DNA of 64,000 nt from Gracilaria gracilis. Its lineage: Eukaryota > Rhodophyta > Florideophyceae > Gracilariales > Gracilariaceae. Shown here piece after piece: positions 53,822-64,000 of this stretch. The notes under the pieces are model-generated. The model saw only the letters and a program-made list of their open reading frames with translations, ran no database searches and was not told the DNA's origin. The position numbers were made by a program, and so were the translations under genes. Position 1 is the stretch's first letter. Every line of letters begins with the position of its first letter. The stretch covers positions 62,001 to 126,000 of the forward strand of contig JARGSG010000013.1 in the NCBI GenBank assembly GCA_030374805.1, written 5' to 3'.

Positions 53822-54677
53822 TGTAGAGCAATTGTCCTTGGCAGGGATTGAAAGGGATGCCACTGATATATCCGTTGTTATTTTCGGCTGAACATCTTAT
53901 TATTATGAAGTCCATTTGGCTATTTGGCCCGGATTAGGGATCCACCTGCGAAGGGTAGGATTAGTATGACTAGTGTAACACGTGTGTGTCTGCGCCCGAT
54001 TACCGGATGTGCCGTCGCAGAAGTGCCTCGAAGGTACTCGTGGGTAGTTTTGGCCGGCGTGTCAAGTACTTAGGTGGTTTAGTTGATATTTGTTAGCCGT
54101 ATATAAGTGGGGGCACTTGCCACCACTGTACCGGAAGTAAACCTCAACGAGGCTTTGGCTCCAGCTTGAGTTCCCCTTGCGCACGGTCTTTCACTCCATT
54201 CCCGGGGAGCACCAACGCTTATCTGGACAAGTTAGCCTCCTTTGTCACCGAGAAGCACCGATCCGTCGTTACGGCCATTTATTTATCATTCTTTCGCAAA
54301 TCTTTTTTGGTTTTCCGTCTTACGGCTTCGCTATACTTCGCCCTGTTGGAACGGTTTGCCCTTTTTATCTCGGGATTATTCCCCGCTTTCACGAGTCTGT
54401 ACTCCGCAGTTTGGCTCGTTTTGCTACCTTCCATTCCGCCCCGTCCGTTACAAGAGACGCCACACCCAGTGGATTCCATTTGGCTCCGCGATTGCCAACC
54501 TCAACCTCCGTCTTTAAGTCAGGAAGGGTCCGCCCGGAGTTACACCCGGCACGTGTCGTCCTCATCGGAGGGTTCTGCCACTGCTCTGCCTCCATGGGGA
54601 GAAAGGCTGAACACCTTGTGCGCCTAGCCACTGGGGCGGTTTGTGTTATTTCTTTTTGTTCCCGGCTTTGCCCCACA
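53822..54677 (+). repeat. 5' LTR of Ty3/Gypsy element C
   Basis: TGTAGAGCAATTGTCC opens and TTTGCCCCACA closes this 856-bp LTR, homologous throughout to that of element A. A good TATA box (TATATAAG) lies at about 54100. No 3' partner is present in the window. Confidence 0.85.
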
Positions 54678-54679
54678 GG

Positions 54680-54697
54680 TGGTCTCCAGACTTAGAA
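54680..54697 (+). other. Primer-binding site of element C
   Basis: TGGTCTCCAGACTTAGAA lies two bases after the LTR and matches the site of B at 17 of 18 positions. Confidence 0.7.
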
Positions 54698-54827
54698 TCG
54701 GCTTTCTTGCCAACTTTGGTTTGAGAGAAAACTGGTTCTGGATCCCTCTGTATTTGGCGTATTTTCTTTGGAACATTACTGGAAGCGGTAATTGTTTGTT
54801 ACCTTTTCCCAACCGCTTCGGTGGAAT

Positions 54828-56830
54828 ATGACATCTCGCCGTGACAACGGTCGCTCGAAGGCTGGGTCTGCATCTGGCCCTTTTGCCGGGCTACCAGAAT
54901 CATCTGGACTGGTACAGGGCCTCCGGCCGTTACGAACGGACGTACTGAACGCCCCAGGTGATAACGCTCACGAACCGGCTTCGATGGGGCCCCACCGGCT
55001 CAAGGGCCGGCTAATTCCGCGCAAGCGGCTGAAGCCATGTCGTCGAGTTCCGACGATTATACCCTCCGTGAATTAGAGACACAAGTTCGCGTGATGCAGA
55101 ACTCTCATGGGGATCTGATTCACGGCATTACGAAACTCCGGCAATGGCTCTACGGAGCCGATGTTCGGGATGTTTCGGAAGAAGTCCGTGTCTTACGGTC
55201 TGATGTCAACCAGATCATGGAAGACCGAGAAGTATCGGCTGTCCTGCAGGAGCAGACAACTGATCATTTAAACCGCTTAGCGGCCCATCTGGAAACGATC
55301 GAGAACACCATCACCCACGATGATGTGGCGTCCGGTGTGCCGGTGCCCGAAGGTTCCCGGAAGTCGCACTGCTCCAACGACCGCCATGCTGGAAAGAAGA
55401 GAAAGGTTAAATTGGAACCCGATTCGTCTTCTTCTTCATCCTCTGAGTCTGATGCCCGGGTCAGGGATTCGTCTACCGATTTTTCGGAAAGTGAGGAAGA
55501 GCCCCCACGCTCTCTTGCTACCCGCTCTCGGGCCACCGAGGCCATGAGAGCCATTGTCCGGACCCGCACAAAAGGACGGAAGCACCTTGGACTCAAGGAA
55601 CTGAAGCCGACGAATCTATTGCATCGGAAGTTGTTTTTGTACCAATATTATCTGCTGGAAGACTCCAGTGGAGAGAGAACCAATCTCGGGATTTGACGAG
55701 TGAAAGACCACACTAAGCGGCTTGAGTTCACACTGAAGCCCAAAAAGTTCTCTGTGCAGAATGAAATCCTGGTCTTGGACTTCCTTGCCCGATATGTTGG
55801 GGAAGCCGACGTACTTCGGATGTAATGTTCGAGGCGCAAGCCTACATCGCACTGCCTTACTTTTCAAAGGAAATGGCCGAGCAACAGTACAACTCGGCTC
55901 GCAGATCATCGCGTGGCTCTGAAGGAGGAGAAAGCTGTTGGCCAGAGGCTGTGCAGTACCCCCTGCCATCCTATGCTACAGGAAACGAAATTCAAGATGC
56001 CATACTCGCATTGCGCGACACTAAGCAAGGTCCGGAAGAGACGGAGAACGTTTATTCTACATGGCTAAATAAGGTCTTTCACCGCTGTGGAAACGTCTAC
56101 TCTGCGGCCGAGTGGTATACCATGTTTGTGGATGGCTTGGTTCCCTCGATTAGAATCTTGGTCGCCCGGTATAGGGAGAAGAAGCTCAAGATCTCCAACT
56201 TGGAGCTGGTTCATTTGCCCAAGCTGAAAGAGATGCGTCCCGAGCGCGTGCCGGCATTAAGTCTCACACCCGCCTACTCTTCCATTTGGAAGAGAGGGAT
56301 TCATCACAACCTCAATCGAGAGATTCAGTTCACGCCAACTACGAGAACCGGCACTTAGTGCAGCTTGACCAATCGTTGGCTGCGTCGGATCTGCCACCTA
56401 CGATCGGACCCATTACCGAAGATTCGAGCGCCGCTCTGTACGCCGGTAATCATTTCTCGGCATTGCCAGTGCCACCCTCTGGCGGATATAGGAACTCCCG
56501 TCCCGTTTGGGAGGATGCCTACCCCCGAGACAGGAACGAAGGCCACCCAATGGGGATGCTCTTCTTCAGCTCATATGCTATATTTCTTTCAAACATGGTC
56601 ATATTGCCCCGAAGTGTATGTTACCATTCAGGGAAATAGCAGACATTGTTCTCCATTATGAGTCGTTGACGCCTGCCGAACGGGAGCGTGTTCCCGACAA
56701 TTCGTACCTTTGTGGGAAGGAAGAAACTCCGCCTGGGAAACAGGAACCTTCACCGCCTCAAGTTCAAGCGGCAGCCGGACCTGCGGACCAAACGGTTCCG
56801 CAAAATGGGGGAGACGCTCGGAAAAACTAA
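54828..56830 (+). pseudogene. gag: Element C gag, several frameshifts
   Basis: This is homologous to the gag of A from MTSRRDNGRSKAGS onward, with a short deletion and frameshift near 55000. The coiled coil (TLRELETQVRVMQNS...), the basic GKKRKVKLEPD and the GRKHLGLKELKPTN block lie in the frame 55037-55696. Stops or shifts follow at about 55694, 55822 and 56250. The capsid landmarks (VDGLVPSIRIL) are visible, and the zinc knuckle has lost its second Cys (CYISFKHGHIAPKC). The last frame ends GGDARKN at 56828, as in A and B. It is a dead copy. Confidence 0.82.
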
Positions 56831-56922
56831 ACATGCAAGTTTCCTTTTAAGGAGTGGCGCAATAGAAGTCGAGCTCGAACGCGCCGGAGGCTGCAAAGCC
56901 TCGCTCCCCGGTCACAATCCTT

Positions 56923-57817
56923 ATGAGGAAGATGGCCACGACAGACGTAGACTCGGAACATCTCGGTGTTCTACGTCGCGCGTGGGTACGGTCACGGAAT
57001 GTCCGTGCCCGGGATAGAGTCCTGGTCATGGCGAAACGAAACTACAAAGTTTTTTGCCGACCTCTGTATATCCGACCATTATATGGTTTGGCAGTTATCC
57101 GTTTTTGATACGGGGGCTGGTCCAAACTTTTTGGTTCAATCGCTTATTCCGCAGCAGTTTGGTCTCAGATTCGGCCAGCTCCTCCGACCGATATAGCGGA
57201 TGCAAACAATAGGCCACTTACAATCCTGGAAGTAATCGACCTGATTTTCAGTCTTTACCGTTGCGTTGTAGGCCTCGACTTTCTCTTTTGCAAGCGTGTA
57301 GCTGCGCCGGTAATACTAGGATGTGATTTCTGCAACGATTTTGTCGAAGCAATTCGATCACGAAAAAGAACAGTCGGGCTGGAGGGCGGCATAACAGTGC
57401 CAAATTGTTCGGCGACCTTTACGACAGGCTTCCAAGAAGCGAGTTCTTTTGCCGGTGGCACAACAGCCATCGGATTTGCATCGCTCGTCGACGAAGCTCC
57501 GAGTGGCTCGGTCTATTTGAATTCCCCCGGAATCCCAGATCTGGGTCACGGTTACGTCCGCGCAGCACGGCTAACAAACAGTTCAGCCATTGTATCTTCC
57601 GCAGAACTTAGCCCTCGCGAAGGAGATCGTACTTGTTGAGCCAGAGAAGCTCTTCAGGGTATTCGTTGCTAATTTCAGCCCCTCCCAACAGAGGTTGGTA
57701 AAGAACCAGGTCATTGGTTCTATATGACCACACCCGGTGGCTATTGTACCCACACAGGTCTCTTCCGCCGAAGTTCTCGGAATCCTCGAAGTTGAGAATG
57801 GGGAGCGGAAGTGCGCT
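56923..57817 (+). pseudogene. pol: Element C pol, N-terminal protease fragment only
   Basis: Similarity to the pol start of A begins with MATTDVDSEHLGVLRR and continues through the protease (FDTGAGPNFLVQ near 57105) and the following spacer. It has several frameshifts (about 57050, 57170, 57400, 57600). It breaks off abruptly near 57817, at the position matching 17302 in A. Reverse transcriptase, RNase H, integrase and the antisense gene are absent, so C is a 5' fragment of about 4 kb. Confidence 0.75.
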
Positions 57818-58460
57818 GGGAGTTGCGGGAAAACGCCTCCCAAACAGAAAAAGAAAATAATACCTGATATCAAATTTTATTAAGTTTGTTTGACAGCCTG
57901 GAAAACATATACTGTTCTACAGAAGTTGACCGTTTTAAGACGATAAAGGTTTCGATAGTGTACTTATGCTGAAGAATATGGCAAACGATACACGGACAAG
58001 ACACAAAAAATTTTAATGCATGCTTAAGTATTAAGAATACGAATAATCGCATTTCCATGTCTTTTCAAATTCTGTACAGATTACGAAACGATAAGTCTTT
58101 ACCTTAAAAATTATAACGACTCAATAATTGTTGAGAAGAACTAAAACATCATATACAGAGAAAACAATCGTTCTTCTATTGCTTCGAGAGCAAGGCCTTA
58201 AATTTTCTACATAATGCAATGCCAATTTACGTCAAACAACATATAACACAAAACTTTAGTTCAGAACGCGTTTTCACAGAACTAGATATAGAAAAATCTG
58301 TAGAATTCTATTTCATGTTAAACCCACCCACATATTCCTAATGCTTATCACAATTCCAAAAGGTACCAAACATCGTTTGAATGTATTTTATTATTGAAGA
58401 AGCTTGTTTTTTCGTCGGTCCTGTCAAAGTATGATGGTGAAAGCCTCCTGAGTACATTCT
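57818..58460. other. AT-rich intergenic DNA
   Basis: AT-rich sequence follows the break-point of element C and precedes the 3' end of the transposase gene. No gene is seen. Confidence 0.45.
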
Positions 58461-59451
58461 TCATTTTGAAAAAAGAGTCTTATACATCACATGACGAGAA
58501 ACAACCAATCTATTAATTGCGACACAGGAACAGAGAAAACCTTTACTTAAATACTTCAAAAAGTGGGCTCTCCATCCCAATGATGAACTGAGTAATATTA
58601 AGACCAGCAAAGAAACAAGAAGAATGAAAGAAGAGCTTATGACGAAAACGGTATCCAAGTATAAAAATTGCTTCAATCGACGGTACAAAGATTCATAGCG
58701 CGCCCTCACTCGTTTGATAATACCTCGCGATTTTGAAGAAAATGTGTTTTGTTTTCTGATGCATGAAGTTGCTAGATACGCTCCATCCACGATAAATTTC
58801 TCTTCCGAGCCGAGCATACTTTCCAGTTTCATCTGAAATATTTTTAGGTCTGAAAATGTCCCGCACGGAAATGGATCATAAGCCCATACAATATTCCCCT
58901 TCCTGACAAAAAGTCCGACCTCATATCGAGGTCCCGCACTGTTGAACTTGTGGGAAAACCATTTTGGATCAAATGGAGAAGTTTCGAAGATTTGAAAGTC
59001 TACGCCGTCAACAGAAAAATGTGTCCTGTCTTCACTGCGTACAATCCTTTCGGACCAGTGAATCTGGTAAATATATGTTAGTAAATTGAAAGTCGTGAGC
59101 GAGTATATGAACATCACATACCAGTTTCAAATACGAAATTGCTCGAACCACAATATGAACCCATTTTCTAAATGTTTTCTCATCAACTCTCGTTAGAGTA
59201 CTGTTAACATGTTCCGTTGCATATACTTTAAGGAACGTAAATGCCCATAACAGGTGATGTGGCTTAGTAGATTTGGGTACAAATGCATTTAGGTTTTCCC
59301 AAAAAATGTGACATATAGTGGGAGAGACTCCAAAAAGATTTCTAAATCTTCTTTCTGTGACAGAGAACGACAAAAACGAGCTTTCACCAAGAATTTTGTT
59401 CCCTTCCACTTCAAACGTTGACTTGGAAACCATTTCTTTCTTGACGTGCAT
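58461..59451 (-). CDS. IS5/Harbinger-like DDE transposase with a 58-bp intron
   Basis: Exon 1 runs from ATG 59451 to 59122 and contains FRNLFGVSPTICHIFWENL, KPHHLLWAFTFLKVYATE and RVDEKTFRKW. A canonical intron (59121-59064) has donor GTATGT, a TACTAAC branch site and acceptor TTTACCAG. It splits the gene in phase 0. Exon 2 (59063-58461) contains the nuclease core: FSVDGVDFQIFE (Asp), WFSHKFNSAGPRYEVGLFV, IVWAYDPFPCGTFSDL, FIVDGAYLA (Asp) and RARYESLYRRLKQF (Glu). Coding character weakens after the last motif. The segment ILLVSLLVLILL may be intron read-through or decay, followed by recognisable LGWRAHFLKYL. The usual active site is present. It is transcribed divergently from the Myb-like gene at 60333. 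Confidence 0.75.
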
Positions 59452-60332
59452 CTACTACGAAGAAGATAGTGGCTGATGACTGCTGCAAAAGACACAGAAC
59501 ATGGCAAATCACGCTTTTCGTGCCATCGATGGTGGTGAAACTAGCCATACTTCCCTTTACAAGGAATAGTCCCCATTACTGTTAGGGTTTCGGATTTGTT
59601 GCAGGGCTTCGTCTAGGTTCATTGCGTGAGATGTATCCTCTACAGCGGAGATTAAAAGCATCAATGCACCTGTGTCACACATCTTACGTTGGGTCCGTTA
59701 CAAATGTAAGGACCACACATTACTACAACGCTTCAACAAGATTCTAACTCCCTGCATCAGATTATATCATAAAGAAGAGCGCATATAGATTGCAAATGAC
59801 GAAACGAAATTCGGCGAATTTCTCTACCTCCACGACGTAGAACCCAAGAAAAACCTCTGTACCTTTAGCGGTACTGATCCTACATTGAAATATATACTTT
59901 TGCAGTTTGGTTGTTTCTCCTACAGCGCAATAGTAAAAAATATTTTTTTACAAAATCACCGAGAAATGGGGATTTTCACTCATTGCTATGCGGCGAATTT
60001 TGCTTGAATAAAGAGTGCAATAGAGCTGTTGGTGTGATATGGTATTGCTCCCTTCACAAACATGTACTTGAAGTTTTAACAAGCTTCAGTACCGCTAACT
60101 TTCTCCACGAACGCCTGGACAGGTTTAGCACAATAGGGAAGAGATTTTGTCCTATTTGAAATATGTCAGGGACAAATTCTATATAGATTTATCTCAAACA
60201 TCGGTCCGCAATTTGTTCTCGTACACTGCAATGCCCCGTCAAATTTCTATACGTTGGAACTTCCCTTTAGCACGTGTTGTGTTTAAAAGATTAGACGAGT
60301 TACTAAAAGAGATAGAACCTTGAACGCCGTAG
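59452..60332. other. Region between the divergent transposon genes
   Basis: This stretch separates the transposase (leftward) from the accessory gene (rightward). Short frames (for example 59911-60159) have no family. A possible first exon of the accessory protein lies at about 60244-60322 (WNFPLARVVFKRLDELLKE), ending in a stop. Confidence 0.4.
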
Positions 60333-61348
60333 CCTCCCAAACTCATACGACAAAGACATATATCAGAGACTTCTCTCATCAGTAGGAACGCCATCCTGTA
60401 CTTAAGATGCCTGGTAGTTCTGGAACATCCAGATTTGGGGCAGTTAAGTAAATCCTGGAGTTGTCCTGAGGCCTCGACTAACAGCAAACGCCCCGGCTGT
60501 GAAATTGTTACGATCCAAATTTGAAATCGGAGAACTGGATGGTACGGATGAGCCGAGGAAAGTGTGGGAAAGTGAAGGAGTATTGAAAGCACAAAGACCG
60601 GTGGACTTCTGGCGAAAATACAATGCTTTGCGAAAGGAATACGAATTCAGAAAAGGTAATCAATTCTTGCACGACTTTTCATACTACAAATTGTGTTGAT
60701 TTTATTAACTCAGTATTTCGCAGACGCTGATAAGGAGAACGCGAATTTCCAAGACCGCAGAACAACTTTATCCATACCAACCAAGAGGACGCGTAGAGAG
60801 ATTGATGAACAGAGTTCTGATAATATTTCTGAGCTCATTGATAACGACGAAAGAATAGAACTTGTGTCTGCTGCAAATCAATGCAAACCTCTCTACCTTA
60901 TATCTGAATGGACAGAGCCTCAGACGACGGCGAAGCGTCTCAGCGTAGCTATTGCACTTCCATCCGGAGTGGGACAAGGAATGTTTGCCGCTCATGTAAT
61001 CGATAATGGAGAATATCTTGAATTTAGTGTTACTTGGCCTCGTCCTCTGGTCGATGTGGAGCTAATGCATCGAGAGTGGCTATAATCTGATGTTGAGCAA
61101 CTTAAACCTTACCATCCCAAAACTCTCGGCTTTCAGAACGCGTTCAGAAATAAGAGAAAGAAAAGTTCAGACAATGTGGAGTCTACTTGTCGAGTTCCAC
61201 TGCCATTTGCAGTGCAAACGCAGGTCGAGAGTAAGACAACTCTTGTTTTTCCTGAATGTGGGTTACGAATGGTGTACATTGATCTTCGAGAAACCAAAAG
61301 TGACGAGTATACCAAAGTTGCCGATACTGAAGCATTCTTTGTGGTGTG
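60333..61348 (+). pseudogene. Myb/SANT-like accessory protein of the transposon, one in-frame stop
   Basis: Exon 1 is open from 60333 without an ATG and ends in a trihelix-like stretch (FWRKYNALRKEYEFRK). A 68-bp intron (60656-60723; GTAATC ... TTAACTCAG/TTTCGCAG) joins in frame to exon 2 (60724 onward). Exon 2 holds an acidic linker and a separate conserved-looking module (SVAIALPSGVGQGMFAAHVI, then FSVTWPRPLVDVELMHREWL). TAA at 61083-61085 interrupts the frame, which then continues clearly (KPYHPKTLGFQNAFRNKRKK, FPECGLRMVYIDLRET) to TGA 61346-61348. The pairing with a divergent Harbinger-like nuclease suggests a DNA-binding partner. The C-terminal module is unknown to me. The start probably lies in an upstream exon. 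Confidence 0.5.
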
Positions 61349-62679
61349 AATTTTATTATGTCTAGTACCCTAGGGGGCATCAATTGATACAGTGTCTGCA
61401 GTTTGTTTTCTAAAAGACTCAGAGTCTGGGTAGACAACATGATATTAAATGTATTAGAGTCAAATCGCTTTTAATATTACACCATTATGAACTTTGTATT
61501 TCGAGCTGCAAAGGTATAGAAATGTTGTGGTTTTTTCTTCTGAATTGTCAAATATTAATAATATATCTATGTTTGCTTCTGTGATGAACCTTGAAAACTA
61601 TGTTATTATTTTGCGTTGAAACAAAGATTATAATTCAAGGCTTTTAAGGTAAGAGCTATTGAGTATGGTCGCAACGTGGTATGAAAAGATTTTCATTGAA
61701 ATACACTTTTCTTTTATTGTTGTTTCCATGTCTTAAGTTTGATCTTCTCAAGTTTTTACTTACTTGAATGAAAAGCTATTGTACCGGAGCGATTAAATAT
61801 TATAGCCATTTTACGCAGGTTTTGTGGTAAGATTGAGAATCGGAATAGAAGGAGTAGAGAATTCATGTTCTGCATAGGAAAGCTCTCCTTATTTATAGTA
61901 GGCAACAACACCGTTTTGTATGTAGTTCTGCTATTCGTACAATTGAAGTAGGCTACAAGTCTGATTACTGAAGAGGTATCTACATATTTCTTACTCATGC
62001 GAGTATATGTTTTGTTTCGCTGCTTGTGTCATATCGGAAGAGGTATTAAAGATTTTATTGCTTTGTTCAAACCATTCATAATATCTCTCAAACCATTATT
62101 TCCCGAAGAAGATCCGGACGTCTTCTGGAGTTTTCCGCCTCTGCGTATTGCACTACATCTATTAAGTTCATATCTGACTCGTTCCACACATTTTTTTCGT
62201 ACGCAGTAACGCAAATATATCTCTTTCGCCATCAGCGTTTATCTCAGGATTCTCCTGCAATTCAACGTTCAAGATCTATGTTCGATGATGCCCGAGAACT
62301 ACTAGGAACTGAAACAGCATCAGAGGTATCGAAAATGGACCCATCTTTTGAAACTTATTCCTTTCACTACATTTAAGTCAGGGTTTTACAAGATCCGAAA
62401 ATTGAAACAAACTTCTGCTGGAAAATGCGGGAAATCACACATTTTCAAAATCTATTTACCAATGTAAGTGTCACGTTTATTTGACGAAGAGAGACAGCCT
62501 TCCAGATGATACATTTTATATGTCAGACACTGTCGTTTACAGTAGTGCGTTGCTATATTACGATGACACATTTTTGTGAACGCATCTTCTTCGCGAAGTA
62601 CAAGAAGTCCAACATGTTCCCGTTAACGTCAAAATTAGTCTGTAGAGCCCTTCCACGGATGAAAAGACAATGTCGGGTG
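61349..62679. other. AT-rich intergenic, no supported gene
   Basis: Short frames on both strands (61756-61998, 61997-62209) lack domains. The outer end of the 58-61 kb transposon should lie here, but no terminal repeat was recognised. Confidence 0.4.
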
Positions 62680-62967
62680 TAAGACCGAGGTCAACCCTTC
62701 ACGCCCAGCGCCAGAAGGTTAGACAAGAAGGTACTCCACGTGTGCGGCGTGTGTGGGTTTTCCTCCAAGGAGGCAAAGTGTCCACAGTGTGGCGAGTGCG
62801 ACGCTGTGTCAGTACAGGCCGCGGGTGCGGGGAACAACCCAGAAGAAAAGAGAAAAGACGGCGGAGTCACGAGAGTGACCAAAGGAAACGACAAAACCGG
62901 AGAACACTTTATACAAGGGCGAACACGACAATGGTTGGTAAATACTCCCATCAATGGGTTCGTTTAG
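62680..62967 (+). CDS. Zinc-ribbon-like exon, unknown protein
   Basis: A frame opens after a stop at 62677, next to a possible acceptor (GTGTAAG). It carries a five-cysteine cluster CGVCGFSSKEAKCPQCGEC, which fits a treble-clef or ribbon zinc site (CxxC-x8-CxxC with one extra Cys). A basic, polar tail (EEKRKDGGVTRVTKGNDK) leads to TAG at 62965. No ATG is present in frame, so if real it is a terminal exon. The function is unknown, and it could equally be a mobile-element fragment. Confidence 0.3.
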
Positions 62968-64000
62968 GTGACGCAGGGAGATACACAGCCCGTTAGCAAC
63001 GGCGTATCCCTCCGAGGAGGAGTAGAGTACGAAAGAAGCCGAAGAAGTCTAGAGCCAACCCTGGTTGGGGAGATTTACTGAGTGGCAGGGCCCTGGCGCT
63101 CTGGCCCTATATAGTGAGTAATGACCTCCCATACTACACGGATAAAATATCATAAGTATCTAAAATTCATAAAATATAGTAGAAAATACCAGTAATACTG
63201 CTCCAACCCCCCTGAATCACCGTGTCCCACGTGTTCAGTCCGCAGTAGTTGTCAAAGTATGTAGTCATATACTGCCCCTGCCGACAAGGCGGAAAAACAA
63301 CCAAGTACTAGAACATCCCCCAAGAGGGCGTTGCACTTCAGAGCTCAAAATCTCAGTGCACTCTGCAGCACTGTAACGATGCTGCTCGAAGTCTAGTTTA
63401 CTATAAAGATGTATCAAAGGGAAATGTTGGTATTGTTCTCAACAATTTGATATTAATTGAAAAGTTAGAGATTTCATTGTTCGTCAGGTTACGTTAGTGA
63501 GAATAAATGAATACATTAATGGGCTCGTTAAATGCTCTTAATCTACTCCAGGTATTGTACCACAGATAAGACGATACTTCGACAAGACAGAAAGATAAAG
63601 AGGATATGCCACTTTCTGAGAAGGCAGCTGTATAGATTTCAAGACAGATACGAGGATAAATACCGACGACATTGAAGCTGTAGGTGACAAGCAACCAAAA
63701 AATCGTCCAAAATCTTGAGTAAAAGTAATCTACTTTGTGGATTCTCTATAGACTCCCGAAGTGAGAGATGAATAACAGCTGGTGGTACGAGCAAAGATGA
63801 TTCCATACCAACTCTAACCGAAGCCATCTACTCTTCTTCTGCTTATCAGTATGACTTTGAAGCGAAATGCTGCTGGCCTTACCAACGGCTCGCAAGCAGT
63901 AAAAAGACTTCGCGAAATGTTTAGGAACTGCAAGATTACAGGAGGTGAGAGCGAGACAAAAGTATATAACATGGATTTTGTCTTCAAACCATTTAAGTAG
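62968..64000. other. Intergenic end of the window
   Basis: 63000-63110 is GC-richer and has a small inverted repeat (AGGGCC...GGCCCT) and a TATATAG motif. The remainder is AT-rich with no gene, RNA gene or element end recognised. Confidence 0.4.

Noticed and set aside
1-64000. tRNA, rRNA or other classical RNA genes
   Set aside because: I looked for T-loop-like GGTTCGAATCC sequences and conserved rRNA blocks and saw none with a credible fold. A covariance search would be decisive.

Overview
The window is eukaryotic nuclear DNA from a repeat-rich genome. The evidence is spliceosomal introns with strong signals, TATA-type promoters, chromodomain Ty3/Gypsy retrotransposons, eukaryotic DNA-transposon families (PIF/Harbinger, pogo, piggyBac) and a 2-kb purine-strand satellite. 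The lineage cannot be fixed from the sequence. Short introns (58 and 68 bp), intron-free host genes and a DUF6818-type Myb-like protein would fit an alga or an oomycete-like protist.

Layout. About 400-2415 is (GA)n and GA-rich minisatellite, including some 26 units of a 16-bp repeat. 2900-6700 holds a few weakly supported exons: a basic protein, a small membrane protein and an ephrin-receptor-like Cys-rich exon. 7463-10060 is a PIF/Harbinger element with a transposase and a convergent DUF6818 protein, broken by a probable solo-LTR insertion. 13291-23815 is Ty3/Gypsy element A (5' LTR, gag, pol, chromodomain, antisense gene), cut off at its 3' end by the related element B. Element B (23816-34908) has both LTRs. 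36273-37840 is a pogo-like transposase relic. 40022-40444 is a small secreted Cys-rich protein and 43575-44813 a membrane fatty-acid desaturase; these are the two best host genes. 47528-49276 is a piggyBac relic inside paired palindromic motifs. 49573-50935 is an integrase relic, followed by degenerate repeats. 52763-53821 is a gag-protease fragment (element D), interrupted by a 5' fragment of a third member of the A family (element C, 53822-57817). 58461-61348 is a divergent pair: an IS5/Harbinger-type transposase and a Myb-like accessory protein, each with one mini-intron.

Main discovery. Elements A and B each carry, between the chromodomain and the 3' LTR, a roughly 560-650-codon reading frame on the strand opposite to gag-pol. 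The two antisense proteins are clearly homologous along their length although both are now frameshifted. This is a conserved antisense gene in the position where env sits in other elements, and I do not recognise its family. Both elements also have a low-complexity linker of roughly 360-460 residues between integrase and chromodomain, a purine-rich tract after pol, and the same unusual primer-binding site as element C.

Almost all mobile-element genes here are broken. Many breaks are isolated in-frame stops without frameshifts.
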